DNA of 64,000 bases from Methylumidiphilus sp963753955 (GTDB lineage: Bacteria; Pseudomonadota; Gammaproteobacteria; Methylococcales; Methylococcaceae): positions 186,001 to 250,000 of the forward strand of contig CAVWEM010000007.1 of the NCBI GenBank assembly GCA_963753955.1. The letters run 5' to 3'. The position numbers and the translations under genes are program-made. Positions 51,834 to 61,517 of the stretch are shown here, in pieces (the stretch's first letter is position 1; every line of letters begins with the position of its first letter). The notes under the pieces were generated by a model. It worked only from the letters and a program-made list of their open reading frames with translations, made no database searches and had not been told where the DNA came from.

Positions 51834-53258
51834 TCATCGCAAGGGTAATGGCCCGACAAAGTCCGAGGTCGGCGTGGCGTTTTCCGGCTCAGGCGGCGTA
51901 TCGTCCAAAACCTGGAATTCCCCTCTCAACATGCCCATCCAGCAACTCCATAAGATCGTCCCCGTCCCCTTCGGCGTGAACTCGACGGTTTGTTCGCCTG
52001 GATGGAGGTCGATCTGCAAGCCTAGGCTGGGTACGACGATGGCCCGGTTGCATTCGGTCAGTTCCGTGGCGTTGATGATCCAGCGCACCGGCACCCCTTT
52101 GCGCAACGCGAAGGTGGAAGGCTCGAACCCTTCTTTGGTCACCTCGGTGCGGATGGTCTGGAAACCGTCAACACGGCTTGGCAAGCCGTCCTGGCGTTCC
52201 TGCAAGGTGGTGGCCTGGCGGTTGATCCGCTCCGCCAGCGAATCGAAGTCGTAGCCCGAGCCGGTCAGGATCAGGCCACGGTTGAGCATGATCAGTCCCA
52301 GGGTCAGCACGATCAGGCCGGAAGCCTTGAGGATCTTGCCACTGGCCTGGTGTGAGATCAGGCTGGTGAGGAAGCCAAAGCCCAGCAGCAAGGGCAGGGT
52401 GCCCGTGCCGAAGGCGAGCAGTATTTTGGTCCCCTCCCACGCGCTGCCGGTGCCTGCCGCCATGACATACATGGCTTGCAGGGGGCCGCAGGCGATCATC
52501 AGGCCGTTGAGCAGGCCGATCACGAAGGGGCTTTGGTGTTTGCGGGACTCGGCATGCACAAAGCGGCTTAGCCAGCGCGGCATGGGCAGGCGGAACAGCC
52601 GCAGGTGGGGCAAAAGATGCAGCATGTTGAACCCGAAGCCGAGCAGGAAAAACCCGGCGGCGATTGCGGCCGCGCCTTTTATCTCCGGGGTGATGCTGAC
52701 CAAGGAACCGGCAAACCCGAACCCTGCGCCCATCGCCGCGTAGGACAGGGTTTTGCCCAGGCCGTAGGCGACATGGGCGAAGGCATGTGAACGCTTGCCG
52801 CCAATGGCGCATTGGGCGGTGTAGCCGACGATGAATCCTCCGCACATGCCTACACAGTGGAAGCTAGTCAGCAGGCCCGCAAAAAATAGCAGCCCGATGC
52901 TCGCCTGCTGGCCCAGGCCACCGGGCAAGGATTCGACCAAGGGTATCTGGCTGCCGACATAAAATATGGCGAGAATGCCCGCAAGGCCCAGAACGATCCG
53001 CAGAAATTTGCGGATCCCATCCCGAATGGGGTGTGGTTGCGGTGCCAGGGAACATTGGTAGTCTTTGAGTTCCAGCGCACGGGTAATTTGGAACAGATTG
53101 CAGCGCAGGGGATCATAAGTCACGACCACAGTCTCGCTGCCGTAATCGGCTTTGGCCTTGCGAACCCCGCGCAAATGCCTCAACGCCCGTTCGACGGTGT
53201 CTTCGCAGCTTGCGCAACGCATCCCCTGGACGCGGAGGGTTTCGGTGACGGTCGGCAT
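51834..53258 (-). CDS. HMA domain - TauE/SafE-type membrane protein - cupredoxin-like fusion
   Basis: Residues 1-70 are a heavy-metal-associated domain (VQGMRCASCEDTVERALRHL). About 85-330 hold six or seven transmembrane helices with the FHCVGMCGGFIVGYTAQC motif of the sulfite-exporter-like/DsbD-related family, whose copper-handling members occur near cytochrome oxidase genes. The C-terminal 110 residues (GVPVRWIINATELTECNRAIVVP, then LHPGEQTVEFTPKGTGTILWSCWMGML) look like a cupredoxin-fold periplasmic copper domain. The whole protein probably moves or senses copper, relevant to methane oxidation; no neighbour confirms this. Confidence 0.85.
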   Translation of the reverse strand: MPTVTETLRVQGMRCASCEDTVERALRHLRGVRKAKADYGSETVVVTYDPLRCNLFQITRALELKDYQCSLAPQPHPIRDGIRKFLRIVLGLAGILAIFYVGSQIPLVESLPGGLGQQASIGLLFFAGLLTSFHCVGMCGGFIVGYTAQCAIGGKRSHAFAHVAYGLGKTLSYAAMGAGFGFAGSLVSITPEIKGAAAIAAGFFLLGFGFNMLHLLPHLRLFRLPMPRWLSRFVHAESRKHQSPFVIGLLNGLMIACGPLQAMYVMAAGTGSAWEGTKILLAFGTGTLPLLLGFGFLTSLISHQASGKILKASGLIVLTLGLIMLNRGLILTGSGYDFDSLAERINRQATTLQERQDGLPSRVDGFQTIRTEVTKEGFEPSTFALRKGVPVRWIINATELTECNRAIVVPSLGLQIDLHPGEQTVEFTPKGTGTILWSCWMGMLRGEFQVLDDTPPEPENATPTSDFVGPLPLR

Positions 53259-53858
53259 GTTTTTTTGGCGGGGTCAAGTGGCTAGGGGCAAGTTTCTCGG
53301 TATTGGCAAACCCGGTTGCATGGTAGACGAGTTTTGTCCGTTTGGGGTGGCATTCGGCTTACTTGCTACAGACGGCGTTTGACTCTTAAGGTTCCTGCTT
53401 TTTTGGCTGTGCGTCATAATGACGCGGGAACTGTGTTATTGGCGGGTTTTGCATCGTCGATAGGACGCTTGATCCCGTCGGTTTGAAATCCAGGATCGCC
53501 AAGCTGAAACTTCACCCCACCGATTCGAGGCGTCAAATCTCCAAGATCAAGCCTCGAATTCGCCAGGCAAAGCTTCATGTCGGCAATTCCAAGCCCTGCC
53601 CCATGGGTTTCAAACCCGGTTCCGCCCCTTTGAAACCCGGAATTGCCGGTTTGAAGACCGCTATTCGCGGGCCGGCGATCACGTTTTCACGCCGCAAAGC
53701 CACGAAACTCCCCGCCCATGGCCCAAACCCTGCGTTCTCGCTGGAATTTTCAGTTGATCGGCGTATCCTTTTTCCGGCCAAGCTTGCAATGCCTGGCTCG
53801 GGGGTTTCCAAAGCCCCCGAGCCTCATCTGTAACCATCTATCAATAAGGAACATCACC
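53259..53858. other. Region without a confident gene; degenerate 21-bp quasi-repeats
   Basis: About 600 bp separate the copper-type gene from the Fn3 gene. At 53483-53833 an open frame would encode a very basic protein with rough seven-residue periods (GFKPGSA, PLKPGIA, GLKTAIR). The matching DNA shows repeated GTTTGAAACCCGG-like 21-bp units, so the frame is probably a by-product of repeat DNA. The ribosome-binding site of the next gene (AAGGA) lies at the right edge. Confidence 0.5.
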
Positions 53859-54466
53859 ATGGCTACATTTCCCACCCGCGAATCCGACATCATCGTTCTC
53901 GCCCAGTCCATCATCCAGGGTCTCGCCACCCAGGCCGAGAGTTTTCCCAAATCGCCCCTCAGTTCACAAGAGGTTCAGGCCCAACTGGGTGCCTTTTTAG
54001 GTTTCCGCGATGCCTTGACCGCCTTGCAGGGCCAAGTGGCGGAAGCCACCACCGCCAAACAAGATGGCCTAGCCGCGCTGACCGATAGCATGAAGGCCGT
54101 GCTGCGTTATGTGGAGAACGCTGCTGACAACGAAGACCAGCTCGCCCATTTCGGCTGGTCTGGTCGCCGCGCCCCCGCCGCCCTCCACAGCCTCCCGGCC
54201 AATGCCGAATCTTGGAAGCCCCACGCCAAGGCCCAGGCTGGGTGTTCCTGGATTGGAAAGAACCCGCCGACGGCGGGAAACCCAGCTTTTACACCATCGA
54301 AGTCCGAGAACTTCCCGACGGCCAATGGAAGCATGCCGCCACCGCCGTGGCATCCGAAGCCACCCTGGTCAACCAACCCGCCGTCAAGCCCCTGGAATAC
54401 CGGGTTTACGCCGTGAACAAGGCGGGGAACGGCGCGGTTAGCAATGTGGTGGATGTGGTGGTTTGA
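53859..54466 (+). CDS. Fibronectin type III domain protein (frameshifted)
   Basis: The ATG at 53859 (MATFPTRESDIIVLAQSIIQ) has a good AAGGA site. A helical N-terminal domain (QEVQAQLGAFLGFRDALTAL, QVAEATTAKQDGLAALTDSM) runs to about 54170. The frame then shifts near 54180 and the neighbouring frame gives a typical Fn3 domain: EAPRQGPGWVFLDWKEPADG, FYTIEVRELPDGQWKHAA, YRVYAVNKAGNGAVSNVV. Repaired, it would have about 200 residues. There is no signal peptide. The function is unknown; helical-plus-Fn3 proteins of this type occur scattered in bacterial genomes. Confidence 0.7.
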
Positions 54467-54512
54467 GTTTATGTCGGGCGCTCTGCTCCCGACATTCAAG
54501 CGTCGAATCCAA

Positions 54513-54564
54513 CGGGTTCCCAACCTCTGGGTTGGGAACCCGGTTTGGCAAGCTCTAGCTTGCC
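54513..54564. repeat. Two adjacent palindromes
   Basis: A 13-bp-arm palindrome (CGGGTTCCCAACC at 54513-54525 with its complement at 54530-54542) is followed at once by GGCAAGCT-CT-AGCTTGCC (54547-54564). They lie after the Fn3 gene, where a weaker ATGTCGGG/CCCGACAT hairpin (54471-54495) also sits. Confidence 0.8.
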
Positions 54565-54685
54565 TTGTTTCGGGAAGCTGGAGCTTTTAGGGCCACATTC
54601 CCAAATGATGCTTACCCACCCTTGGCTTTTCGTGGGAAGACAAAATTGTTTTCCTGGATTTTGATAAATCGTAATCGAGACATCT

Positions 54686-54913
54686 ATGAACATGCAGACA
54701 ACGAAAGTTAGTGCGACCCTTTATAAGTACGTGACAAATGAAACCACTTGGTTTTATTGGTATCACGATCCACTCAGGTTGAAAAAACTGCATAAAAAAT
54801 TTGGTGACGAAAACCCATGGAAATTTGATTGTGCTGAAATTGAAAACGACTTGTATGGTTTTTTTTATGCAGTATTGGATGAGGTACGCTTAAAAAAAGT
54901 GCGGTGGGTTTAA
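54686..54913 (+). pseudogene. Hypothetical gene cut off by the IS1 element
   Basis: The frame starts MNMQTTKVSATLYKYVTNE and is AT-rich and coding-like for 70-odd residues, but its last codons and stop lie inside the IS terminal repeat (from 54903). The original C-terminus is therefore lost. No family was recognised. Confidence 0.5.
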
Positions 54914-55718
54914 TTGATTTATTAAGTATGGTAGAGCATAAATTTTTCAAGCTTCTTAGGCAACCATTCCAATGGCGTATCAAATTGTTTTGTGCAAGTA
55001 TTGCAACAGTTCCGAGGTTGTCCGTTACGGCACCCAAAGCGGTCGTTCCCGGTTTCGCTGCAAGGAGTGCGGGCGAATATTCAAGACCGACTGCGTGTAC
55101 CGGGCCTACGAGCCTGGCGTCAAAGACCAGATTGTGGACATTGCCATGAACGGCGGCGGCATCCGGGATGCTTCGCGCATTCTGGGTATCGGCAAACACA
55201 CCGTCATTTCCACGCTAAAAAAAGCTCCGCTGAAGTGGTCGCCGTGAACCCTTACATCGGTACGCGTGAGATCGCCGTCGAAATCAGGCATCCCCTTGAT
55301 TCTCCAATGGATGTTCAGGCAGACGAGCCATGGAGCTACGTCGGCGACAAAAAGAACCAACGCTGGCTCCGGTATGCCATCGATGCCGTGACAGGCTGTG
55401 TCCTGTCGTTCGTTTTCGGGCGGCGCCAAGATGCGGTGTGCGAGCAATTGATCTCAAATTTGAAGGCATTCAATATCCGGACCTATTACACAGACGATTG
55501 GGGCAGCTATTCCGCACTCATCCCTAAAGACAAGCACGTCATTGGCAAGCGGCATACTCAAAAAATAGAAAACAAAAACCTTTTGTTGCGAACCCGGATC
55601 AAGCGATTGGCGCGCAAAACGATCTGCTTTTCAAAATTGGAAGCACTTCACGACACGGTGATAGGGTTGTTTATAAATAGATACTGCTTTCAATCTCAAT
55701 AAATCAATTAAACCCACC
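54903..55718 (+). mobile_element. IS1-family insertion sequence (816 bp, complete)
   Basis: Perfect 21-bp terminal inverted repeats (54903-54923, starting GGTGGGTTTAATTG, and 55698-55718) flank an insA/insB arrangement. The length fits the IS1 family. No matching 8-10-bp target duplication is visible on the two sides. Confidence 0.93.
54972..55702 (+). CDS. IS1-family transposase InsA-InsB (joined by -1 frameshift)
   Basis: InsA (54972-55247, 91 residues) is the zinc-finger DNA-binding protein (CKYCNSS, RCKECGRIF, then a helix-turn-helix GIRDASRILGIGKHTVI). InsB, in the -1 frame up to 55702, carries the DDE core (VQADEPWSYVGDKKNQRWLRYA, YYTDDWGSYSALI, then the IENKNLLLRTRIKRL region). The A7 run at 55217-55223 is the expected slippage site for making the InsAB' transposase. 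All parts look intact, so the element may be active. Confidence 0.92.
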
Positions 55719-55794
55719 ACCAAACCACGAATTTTGAGCTTAAGTTGGCCGCATATGGGTTTGCTGCTCTCCGTCCGCGGCAACCCCGGCGGGG

Positions 55795-56472
55795 CTAAAT
55801 CAAGCCATGCTCGGCGAAAGAATAGGCATTCACCCCGTCGCCGACAATGAAATGATCGAGGACGCGGATGTCGAGCAGACCCAAAGCCTGTTTCAACCGC
55901 GCAGTGATGTATTTGTCGGCCTCGCTGGGCTCGGCGACACCGGAGGGGTGGTTGTGCGCGAAGATGACCGCCGCCGCATTGTGGGCTAGGGCAATCTTGA
56001 CGACTTCGCGGGGATAGACGCTCGCCCCGTCGATGGTGCCTCGGAACAGCTCCTCGAAGCGGATGACCCGGTGTTGGTTGTCCAACAGCAGGCAGGCGAA
56101 GACTTCGTAAGGATAGGCGCGCAAGGTGGATGTCAGGAAACGGCGGGTAAGGTCGGGGCTGGTGAGGGCGTCGCTGCGCTGCAATTCCTCCTTCAAATGG
56201 CGGCGGGCCATTTCCAACACGGCTTGCAAGGAGGCGTATTTGGCTGTACCAAGGCCTGGGCTGCGCTGGAAGCGCTCGTAATCGGCCTCCAGCAGGGTGC
56301 GCAACGAGCCGTATTCTTGCAAGAGATCCCTGGCCAAATCGACGGCTGTCTTCCCTTTCACGCCCACGCGCAGGAAAATCGCCAATAATTCGGCATCCGA
56401 TAGGGCGCCGGGGCCGCGTTGCAGCAGTTTTTCCCTAGGTCTTTCGTCCTCCGGCCAATCCGTGATGGGCAT
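55795..56472 (-). CDS. radC: RadC-family JAB-domain protein
   Basis: The 225-residue protein has an N-terminal helix-hairpin-helix region (ALSDAELLAIFLRVGVKGKT, FQRSPGLGTAKYASLQAV) and a JAB/MPN metalloprotease-like domain with HNHPSGVAEPSEAD. RadC was once linked to DNA repair, but its true role is unsettled. The ATG at 56472 matches the usual start (MPITDWPEDERPREKLLQRG). It is divergent from coaBC, as in many gammaproteobacteria. Confidence 0.95.
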   Translation of the reverse strand: MPITDWPEDERPREKLLQRGPGALSDAELLAIFLRVGVKGKTAVDLARDLLQEYGSLRTLLEADYERFQRSPGLGTAKYASLQAVLEMARRHLKEELQRSDALTSPDLTRRFLTSTLRAYPYEVFACLLLDNQHRVIRFEELFRGTIDGASVYPREVVKIALAHNAAAVIFAHNHPSGVAEPSEADKYITARLKQALGLLDIRVLDHFIVGDGVNAYSFAEHGLI

Positions 56473-56617
56473 GGTGCGCCTCTTGAAGTGTGTTGCGGTT
56501 GGAATTTGTTGCACCCTCTCCCAGAGGGAGAGGAAGCTTAATGCAAAAGCATAGAAGGATGGCGGCAAACTTGCCATAATTCCTCCCTTTCCCCCATCGA
56601 AAACTGAGACAACTCTT

Positions 56618-57826
56618 GTGGGCCGGTTGGCGGACAAACATATTCTTCTCGGCGTCACCGGCGGCATCGCCGCCTATAAAGCCGCCGAACTGACCCGGGC
56701 TTTGCGTGCCGGGCAGGCCGAGGTGCGCGTGGCGATGACCCGCGCCGCCACTGCCTTCGTCGCGCCGCTGACCTTCCAGGCTTTGTCCGGCAACCCGGTG
56801 CATCTGGATTGGCTGGATGCGGCTGAGGAGTCGGCCATGGGCCACATCAGCCTGGCGCGCTGGGCCGATTTGATCCTCATCGCCCCGGCCACCGCCGATT
56901 TCCTCGCCAAGCTCCGCGCCGGGCTGGCGGACGACTTGCTGTCCGCCCTGTGCCTGGCGGCGGAGGCTCCCATCGCCTTGGCCCCGGCCATGAACCAGGC
57001 CATGTGGGCCAACCCGGCGACGCAAGACAACGTGGCTTGCCTCATTGCCAGGGGCGTCCGCCTGTTCGGCCCTACCGAGGGCGGGCAGGCTTGCGGCGAA
57101 AGCGGTTTTGGCAGGCTGCTGGAGCCGGTGGAAATCTGCCTGGAAGCGGAGAAGCTCTTCACCGAGGCTTCCTTGGCAGGCCGGTCTGTGCTGATTAGCG
57201 CGGGGCCGACGCGGGAAGCCATCGATCCGGTGCGCTACCTCACCAACCGCAGTTCGGGCAAAATGGGCTATGCCCTGGCCGAGGCCGCCCTCGCCGCCGG
57301 GGCGCGGGTTACTTTGGTGAGCGGGCCGGTGTCCCTGGCACCGCCACGCGGTGCTGGATTGATCCGGGTGGAAAGCGCCGCACAAATGTGCGAAGCCGTG
57401 CTCAACGCAGCGTCCGGCCACGACATTTACATCGGCGCGGCGGCGGTGGCCGATTACACGCCCATGGAATCGGCTGCGCACAAAATCAAAAAACACCATG
57501 AAACTTTAAGCATCGCGCTGACCCGCACCCGCGACATTTTGAAGGCGGTCGCAGCCTTGCCGAAGCGACCCTTCACCGTGGGCTTCGCCGCCGAAACCGA
57601 CGCGCTAGAAACCTACGCCCGGCAAAAGCTGGAAAACAAAGGCTTGGACATGGTCGCCGCCAATCGGGTGGGCCAGGCGCGGGGTGGCTTCGACAGCGAC
57701 GAAAACGCCTTAAGCGTGTTCTGGCACGGCGGCGAGGCGCATCTGCCCATGGCCGCCAAATCCCATATCGCCACCCAACTCATAGGACTCATAGCGGAAC
57801 ACTGCCGTGCGAAAAATCCAACTTAA
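56618..57826 (+). CDS. coaBC: Bifunctional CoaBC (phosphopantothenoylcysteine synthetase/decarboxylase)
   Basis: This coenzyme A biosynthesis enzyme (402 residues) has the flavin-dependent decarboxylase CoaC half (ILLGVTGGIAAYKAAELTRA, ALAPAMNQAMWANPATQDN, ACGESGFGRL with the active-site Cys) and the CTP-dependent synthetase CoaB half (SAGPTREAIDPVRYLTNRSS, AAVADYTP). It starts with GTG at 56618. Its last 20 nt overlap dut. The final 60 bp of the gene are the start of the direct repeat copied at 62369. Confidence 0.95.
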   Translation: MGRLADKHILLGVTGGIAAYKAAELTRALRAGQAEVRVAMTRAATAFVAPLTFQALSGNPVHLDWLDAAEESAMGHISLARWADLILIAPATADFLAKLRAGLADDLLSALCLAAEAPIALAPAMNQAMWANPATQDNVACLIARGVRLFGPTEGGQACGESGFGRLLEPVEICLEAEKLFTEASLAGRSVLISAGPTREAIDPVRYLTNRSSGKMGYALAEAALAAGARVTLVSGPVSLAPPRGAGLIRVESAAQMCEAVLNAASGHDIYIGAAAVADYTPMESAAHKIKKHHETLSIALTRTRDILKAVAALPKRPFTVGFAAETDALETYARQKLENKGLDMVAANRVGQARGGFDSDENALSVFWHGGEAHLPMAAKSHIATQLIGLIAEHCRAKNPT

Positions 57827-59399
57827 AATCCTCGACGGACGCTTGGGGCAAACCATCCCCTTGCCGGAATACGCCACCCACGGCTCGGCCGGATTGGACT
57901 TGCGCGCCTGCCTGGACGGGCCATTAAGACTTGCGCCGGGCGAGACCCGATTGATTCCCACCGGCCTGGCCATCCACATCGAAGACCCGCATCTGGCGGC
58001 GGTGTTGCTGCCCCGCTCGGGGCTGGGCCACAAGCACGGCATCGTGCTGGGCAATTTGGTCGGCCTCATCGACTCGGATTACCAGGGGCAGGTTTTCGTG
58101 TCCTGCTGGAACCGGGGCGACAAGCCTTATGAAATCCAGGTGGGCGAGCGCATTGCCCAGATGGTGTTCGTGCCGGTCGCCCAAGTGGTTTTCGAGCGGG
58201 TGGAGGAATTCGCCGAAACCCGTCGCGCCGAAGGCGGGTTCGGGCATTCGGGGCGTTGAGCGCCGCCAACCCAATCCTCAAGGACAGAAATGAAATCCAG
58301 GCCGAGTTTCAAGCCGAATTTCAAATTGAGCATCAAGCCGAGCATAGGGTTGCTGGTCACCGCTTTTGCCGTGGCCGTGCTGGCTGCGGCGATACTGGCC
58401 CATGGCCTGCTGTATTGGATAAACAAGGAGTCTGTCAATGAGGCCGCCGAACAAAGCGCAAAAATGGCGGCGGAAAACACGGTGCGCAATGTCAGCAACC
58501 TCATCGGCCTACTCAACCAGAGCTTGGCCGGGCAAGCCGACGACGCCAAACTTGCCGCGATCCTTGGGCAGGCCGACCCGGCCCTTATCCATGCGGCGGA
58601 GGAGCGCCTCACGCGCACCATTCCCAACGCCTGGCTAGCCCGGCTGTTGCCGGAGAATATCGAGGTTCCAGACGAGAGCCGTTCACCGCACATGGGTTTT
58701 GCCGACCTGAACATGATCAAGGAAGCACTCACGGAGACTACCCAGCCAGCTTTTCACCTGGCCCATTCCCCGGATGCCCATTTGGCCATGGCGCGGCGGC
58801 TCGCAACAGGCGGAGGGATCATTCTCGTAAGCTGGCCGCTCAAGATACTCGCAGCGACCGTCACCCACGAGGGTGCTTGCGGAATTGAATTGCGCCAGGA
58901 AAGCATCAGCCTGGCTTACCGTGGCGCTCCCACCTGCAAAGATGGAAAACCGGCCGGCGAGAAGGCTGTCAGCGGCACCCCTTGGAAAATCGTGTATTGG
59001 ATACGGCCTGACGTATCCACCGGCACCCAGTGGTTCGTCGGCACGCTGGGCGGTTTCCTGGTATGGATCGTCGGTTTCGCCGCAGCGCTGGTTTACTTTC
59101 TGAATTCCGCTTTGCGCCAGGATCGCAAGAACTTGCTCGCCCTGATCAATGACCTGCAAAGTGGAAGTTTCCTCGGGGACTACACTTTCAAACTGGCCGA
59201 ATTCGCCGCCATGGCGAAAGAAATTTCCGGGGTCAATCGGAACCGGCGGGATCTGGCACCCGGTTTCTTGACCCAGCCCCTGGCACCTTCGGTTTTAAGC
59301 CTGCCCGAAAGCCTCTCGGGGAGAATGCCAGCCAGTGTCGATCCCGTGCAGGAGGCGCAGGCAGGTGAGGGTGAAAGTTTCGAGGATATCGGGATTCAC
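57767..59399 (+). repeat. Long direct repeat, left copy (coaBC 3' end, dut, pmm 5' part)
   Basis: From ATCGCCACCCAACTC at 57767 the sequence is repeated at 62369 (offset 4602) to the end of the window. Differences seen: C/T near 58360, one missing base in the right copy near 63236, and T/G near 58918. The right copy runs off the window, so the repeat may be longer. Confidence 0.95.
57807..58259 (+). CDS. dut: dUTP diphosphatase
   Basis: Dut hydrolyses dUTP to dUMP, keeping uracil out of DNA. The 150-residue trimeric enzyme has all five motifs: YATHGSAGLDLRACLD, PRSGLGHKHGIVLGNLVGLI, DSDYQGQV, GERIAQMVFVPV and the C-terminal arm RAEGGFGHSGR. It starts with GTG at 57807, overlapping coaBC by 20 nt. 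An identical second copy is at 62409. Confidence 0.97.
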   Translation: MRKIQLKILDGRLGQTIPLPEYATHGSAGLDLRACLDGPLRLAPGETRLIPTGLAIHIEDPHLAAVLLPRSGLGHKHGIVLGNLVGLIDSDYQGQVFVSCWNRGDKPYEIQVGERIAQMVFVPVAQVVFERVEEFAETRRAEGGFGHSGR

Positions 59400-60786
59400 C
59401 CCGTTCAGAAGGCTGACAAGGCTGCTTCCATGGGCATTTTTCGAGGTTCCGACATCCGAGGCTTGGTCGGCGAAACCCTCACGGAGGAAACTGTCTACGC
59501 CATCGGTCTGGCCATCGGCAGCGAGATGGACTCGCGGGGCGAAAAACAGGTCGTCATCGCCCGCGATAGCCGGCTTTTCCAGCCCCGAATTGATCAAACC
59601 GCTGGCGCAAGGTTTGCTGGACTCGGGGCGCAGGGTCATCAATATCGGCCAAGCGCCCACACCGCTACTCTATTACGCCACTTGCACGCTGGATGCCCGC
59701 TCCGGCGTTATGCTCACCGGCGGCAGCAACCCGCCGGATCATAATGGATTGAAGATTGTCATCGGCGGTGAAGCACTGACCGAGGCAGGCATCCAAGCAT
59801 TGGGCCGGCGCGTGGAAGGCGACACGTTTGCCAGTGGCTTGGGAAAAATGGAGAACCGCAACCTGGTTCCCGACTACATCGAGCGCGTGGTCGGCGACAC
59901 CCACCTTGGCCGCAGTCTGAAAGTCGCTGTGGACTGCGGCAACGGTGTCGCCTCCCTGGTGGCCCCCGCGCTGATCCGTTCCCTAGGTTGCGAAGTCGTC
60001 GAATTGTTTTGCGAGGTGGACGGCCATTTTCCGAACCACGACCCCGGCCAGCCGGTGCACCTGCAAGCGCTGATCGACAAGGTGCGGGAGACCGGGGCCG
60101 AGCTAGGCGTGGCGTTCGACGGCGACGGCGACCGCCTGGGGGTCGTCGACTCCAGCGGCAAGATCATCTGGCCCGACCGCTTGATGATGCTGTTCGCCGC
60201 CGACGTGCTCTCCCGCGAACCCGGTGCGGACATCCTCTACGATGTCCGCTGCTCGCGTCATCTGCCCGGCCAGATCGTCAAGAACGGCGGGCGGCCCTTG
60301 CTGTGGAAGTCCGGCCATGCAAATATCAAGGCCAAAATCAAGGAATCCGGCGCGATGCTGGCCGGGGAGATGGACGGCCATATCTACTTCCAGGAACGTT
60401 GGCACGGCTTCGACGATGGCATCTACGCCTGCGCCCGCCTCATCGAAATCCTATCCAGTATCGGCAAAACCAGCGCCGAAGTCTTCGCCAATCTTCCCGA
60501 CAGCGTCAACACACCGGAGTTGAGCGTGTTCCTGGAGGAAGGCGAGAACGCCGAGATCCTGAAGCAATTGCGCTTCGCCGCCGATTTTTCCGACGCCCGC
60601 GTGACCGACATCGACGGACTGCGCCTGGATTTCCTGGGCGGATGGGGCGTGGTACGCGCCTCCGCCACCCTGCCAGCCTTGACGTTCCGCTTCGAGGCCG
60701 ACAACGAGAAGTCCTTGGCCCACATCCAACAGCAGTTCGAGGCGCTGTTGCGTCAAGTCAAGCCGGATATTGAACTGCCGTTTTAG
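58290..60786 (+). CDS. Membrane-anchored phosphomannomutase/phosphoglucomutase (AlgC-like, frameshifted)
   Basis: The N-terminal half (58290 to about 59400) is a membrane sensor-like region: transmembrane helix at about residues 20-45, a periplasmic domain with helical and PAS-like parts, and a second helix (WFVGTLGGFLVWIVGFAAALVYF). The mutase domain then begins (GIFRGSDIRGLVGETLTEET). An extra T in the run near 59574-59577 breaks it; the next frame continues as SSPELIKPLAQGLLDSGRRV to the stop at 60786 with AFDGDGDRLGVVDSSG and the GEMDGHIYF loop. The phosphoserine loop reads TGGSNPPDHNG instead of the usual TGSHNPPDYNG. If repaired, the protein is about 830 residues, like the long AlgC of some Pseudomonas and Methylococcus relatives. 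It interconverts mannose-6-P and mannose-1-P for surface polysaccharides. Confidence 0.85.
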
Positions 60787-60883
60787 GGTACGCTAAGGCG
60801 AAGGAAAGCGCCTTGCAAGCCCAAGGTTTTCCGGTATAGTCTCTCCGCCCGCCACATGAATGCACAAACATGAGGAATCGATC

Positions 60884-61450
60884 ATGTCCGCCGTAGCCTC
60901 CCTGCTTCAACGCCACCGCTACACCGTGGCCGAATACTACCGGATGGCCGAGACAGGCATATTGAAACCGGATGAACGGGTGGAGTTGATTGAAGGGGAG
61001 ATAATTGACATGCCGCCGATAGGTATAGACCATGCCTACGTTGTCACCCGGCTAACGGCCATTTTCACGCGCAAGGCAGAACTGAAAGCCATCGTGTCCA
61101 CGCAAAATCCTATCCGCTTAACACCCCATTCCGAACCGCAACCGGACATCGCCCTGCTCCGCTACCGGGAAGACTTCTACCGCCATATGCGCCCCGGCCC
61201 CGAAGATATTTTATTGCTCATCGAAGTCGCCGACAGCAGCCTCCGTTTTGACCGGGAAATCAAGCTCCCCCTCTACGCCCGCCACGGCATCCCCGAAGTG
61301 TGGATTGTGGATTTGGGACGCCAGCGGCTGGAAGTCTATCGCCGCCCGGTGGAAGGGACGTATTTGCAAAAGCATTACCTCAAGCGAGGGGAGATTGTCG
61401 CACCGGAGGGATTGGCGGAATGCGGGATTGAGTGGGGGGAGTTGTTTTGA
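60884..61450 (+). CDS. Uma2-family (DUF820) putative endonuclease
   Basis: The 188-residue PD-(D/E)xK-fold protein has YTVAEYYRMAETGILKPDER, VELIEGEIIDM (motif with E), PQPDIALLR (catalytic D), ILLLIEVADSSLRFDREIKL (the E-x-A/S core) and YARHGIPEVWIVDL. The family is abundant in cyanobacteria and many methylotrophs, often in multiple copies near transposases; its function is unknown. The ATG at 60884 (MSAVASLLQRHRYTV) is preferred. Confidence 0.88.
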   Translation: MSAVASLLQRHRYTVAEYYRMAETGILKPDERVELIEGEIIDMPPIGIDHAYVVTRLTAIFTRKAELKAIVSTQNPIRLTPHSEPQPDIALLRYREDFYRHMRPGPEDILLLIEVADSSLRFDREIKLPLYARHGIPEVWIVDLGRQRLEVYRRPVEGTYLQKHYLKRGEIVAPEGLAECGIEWGELF

Positions 61451-61517
61451 TGTGAGACATGACTTTACCCAAGAGATCATATTGTGAACATTTATTAGAG
61501 TTGTTCCCGGTGTTAAG

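Noticed and set aside
60786..60883. Strong terminator after the phosphomannomutase gene
   Set aside because: No stable stem followed by a T-run was found.
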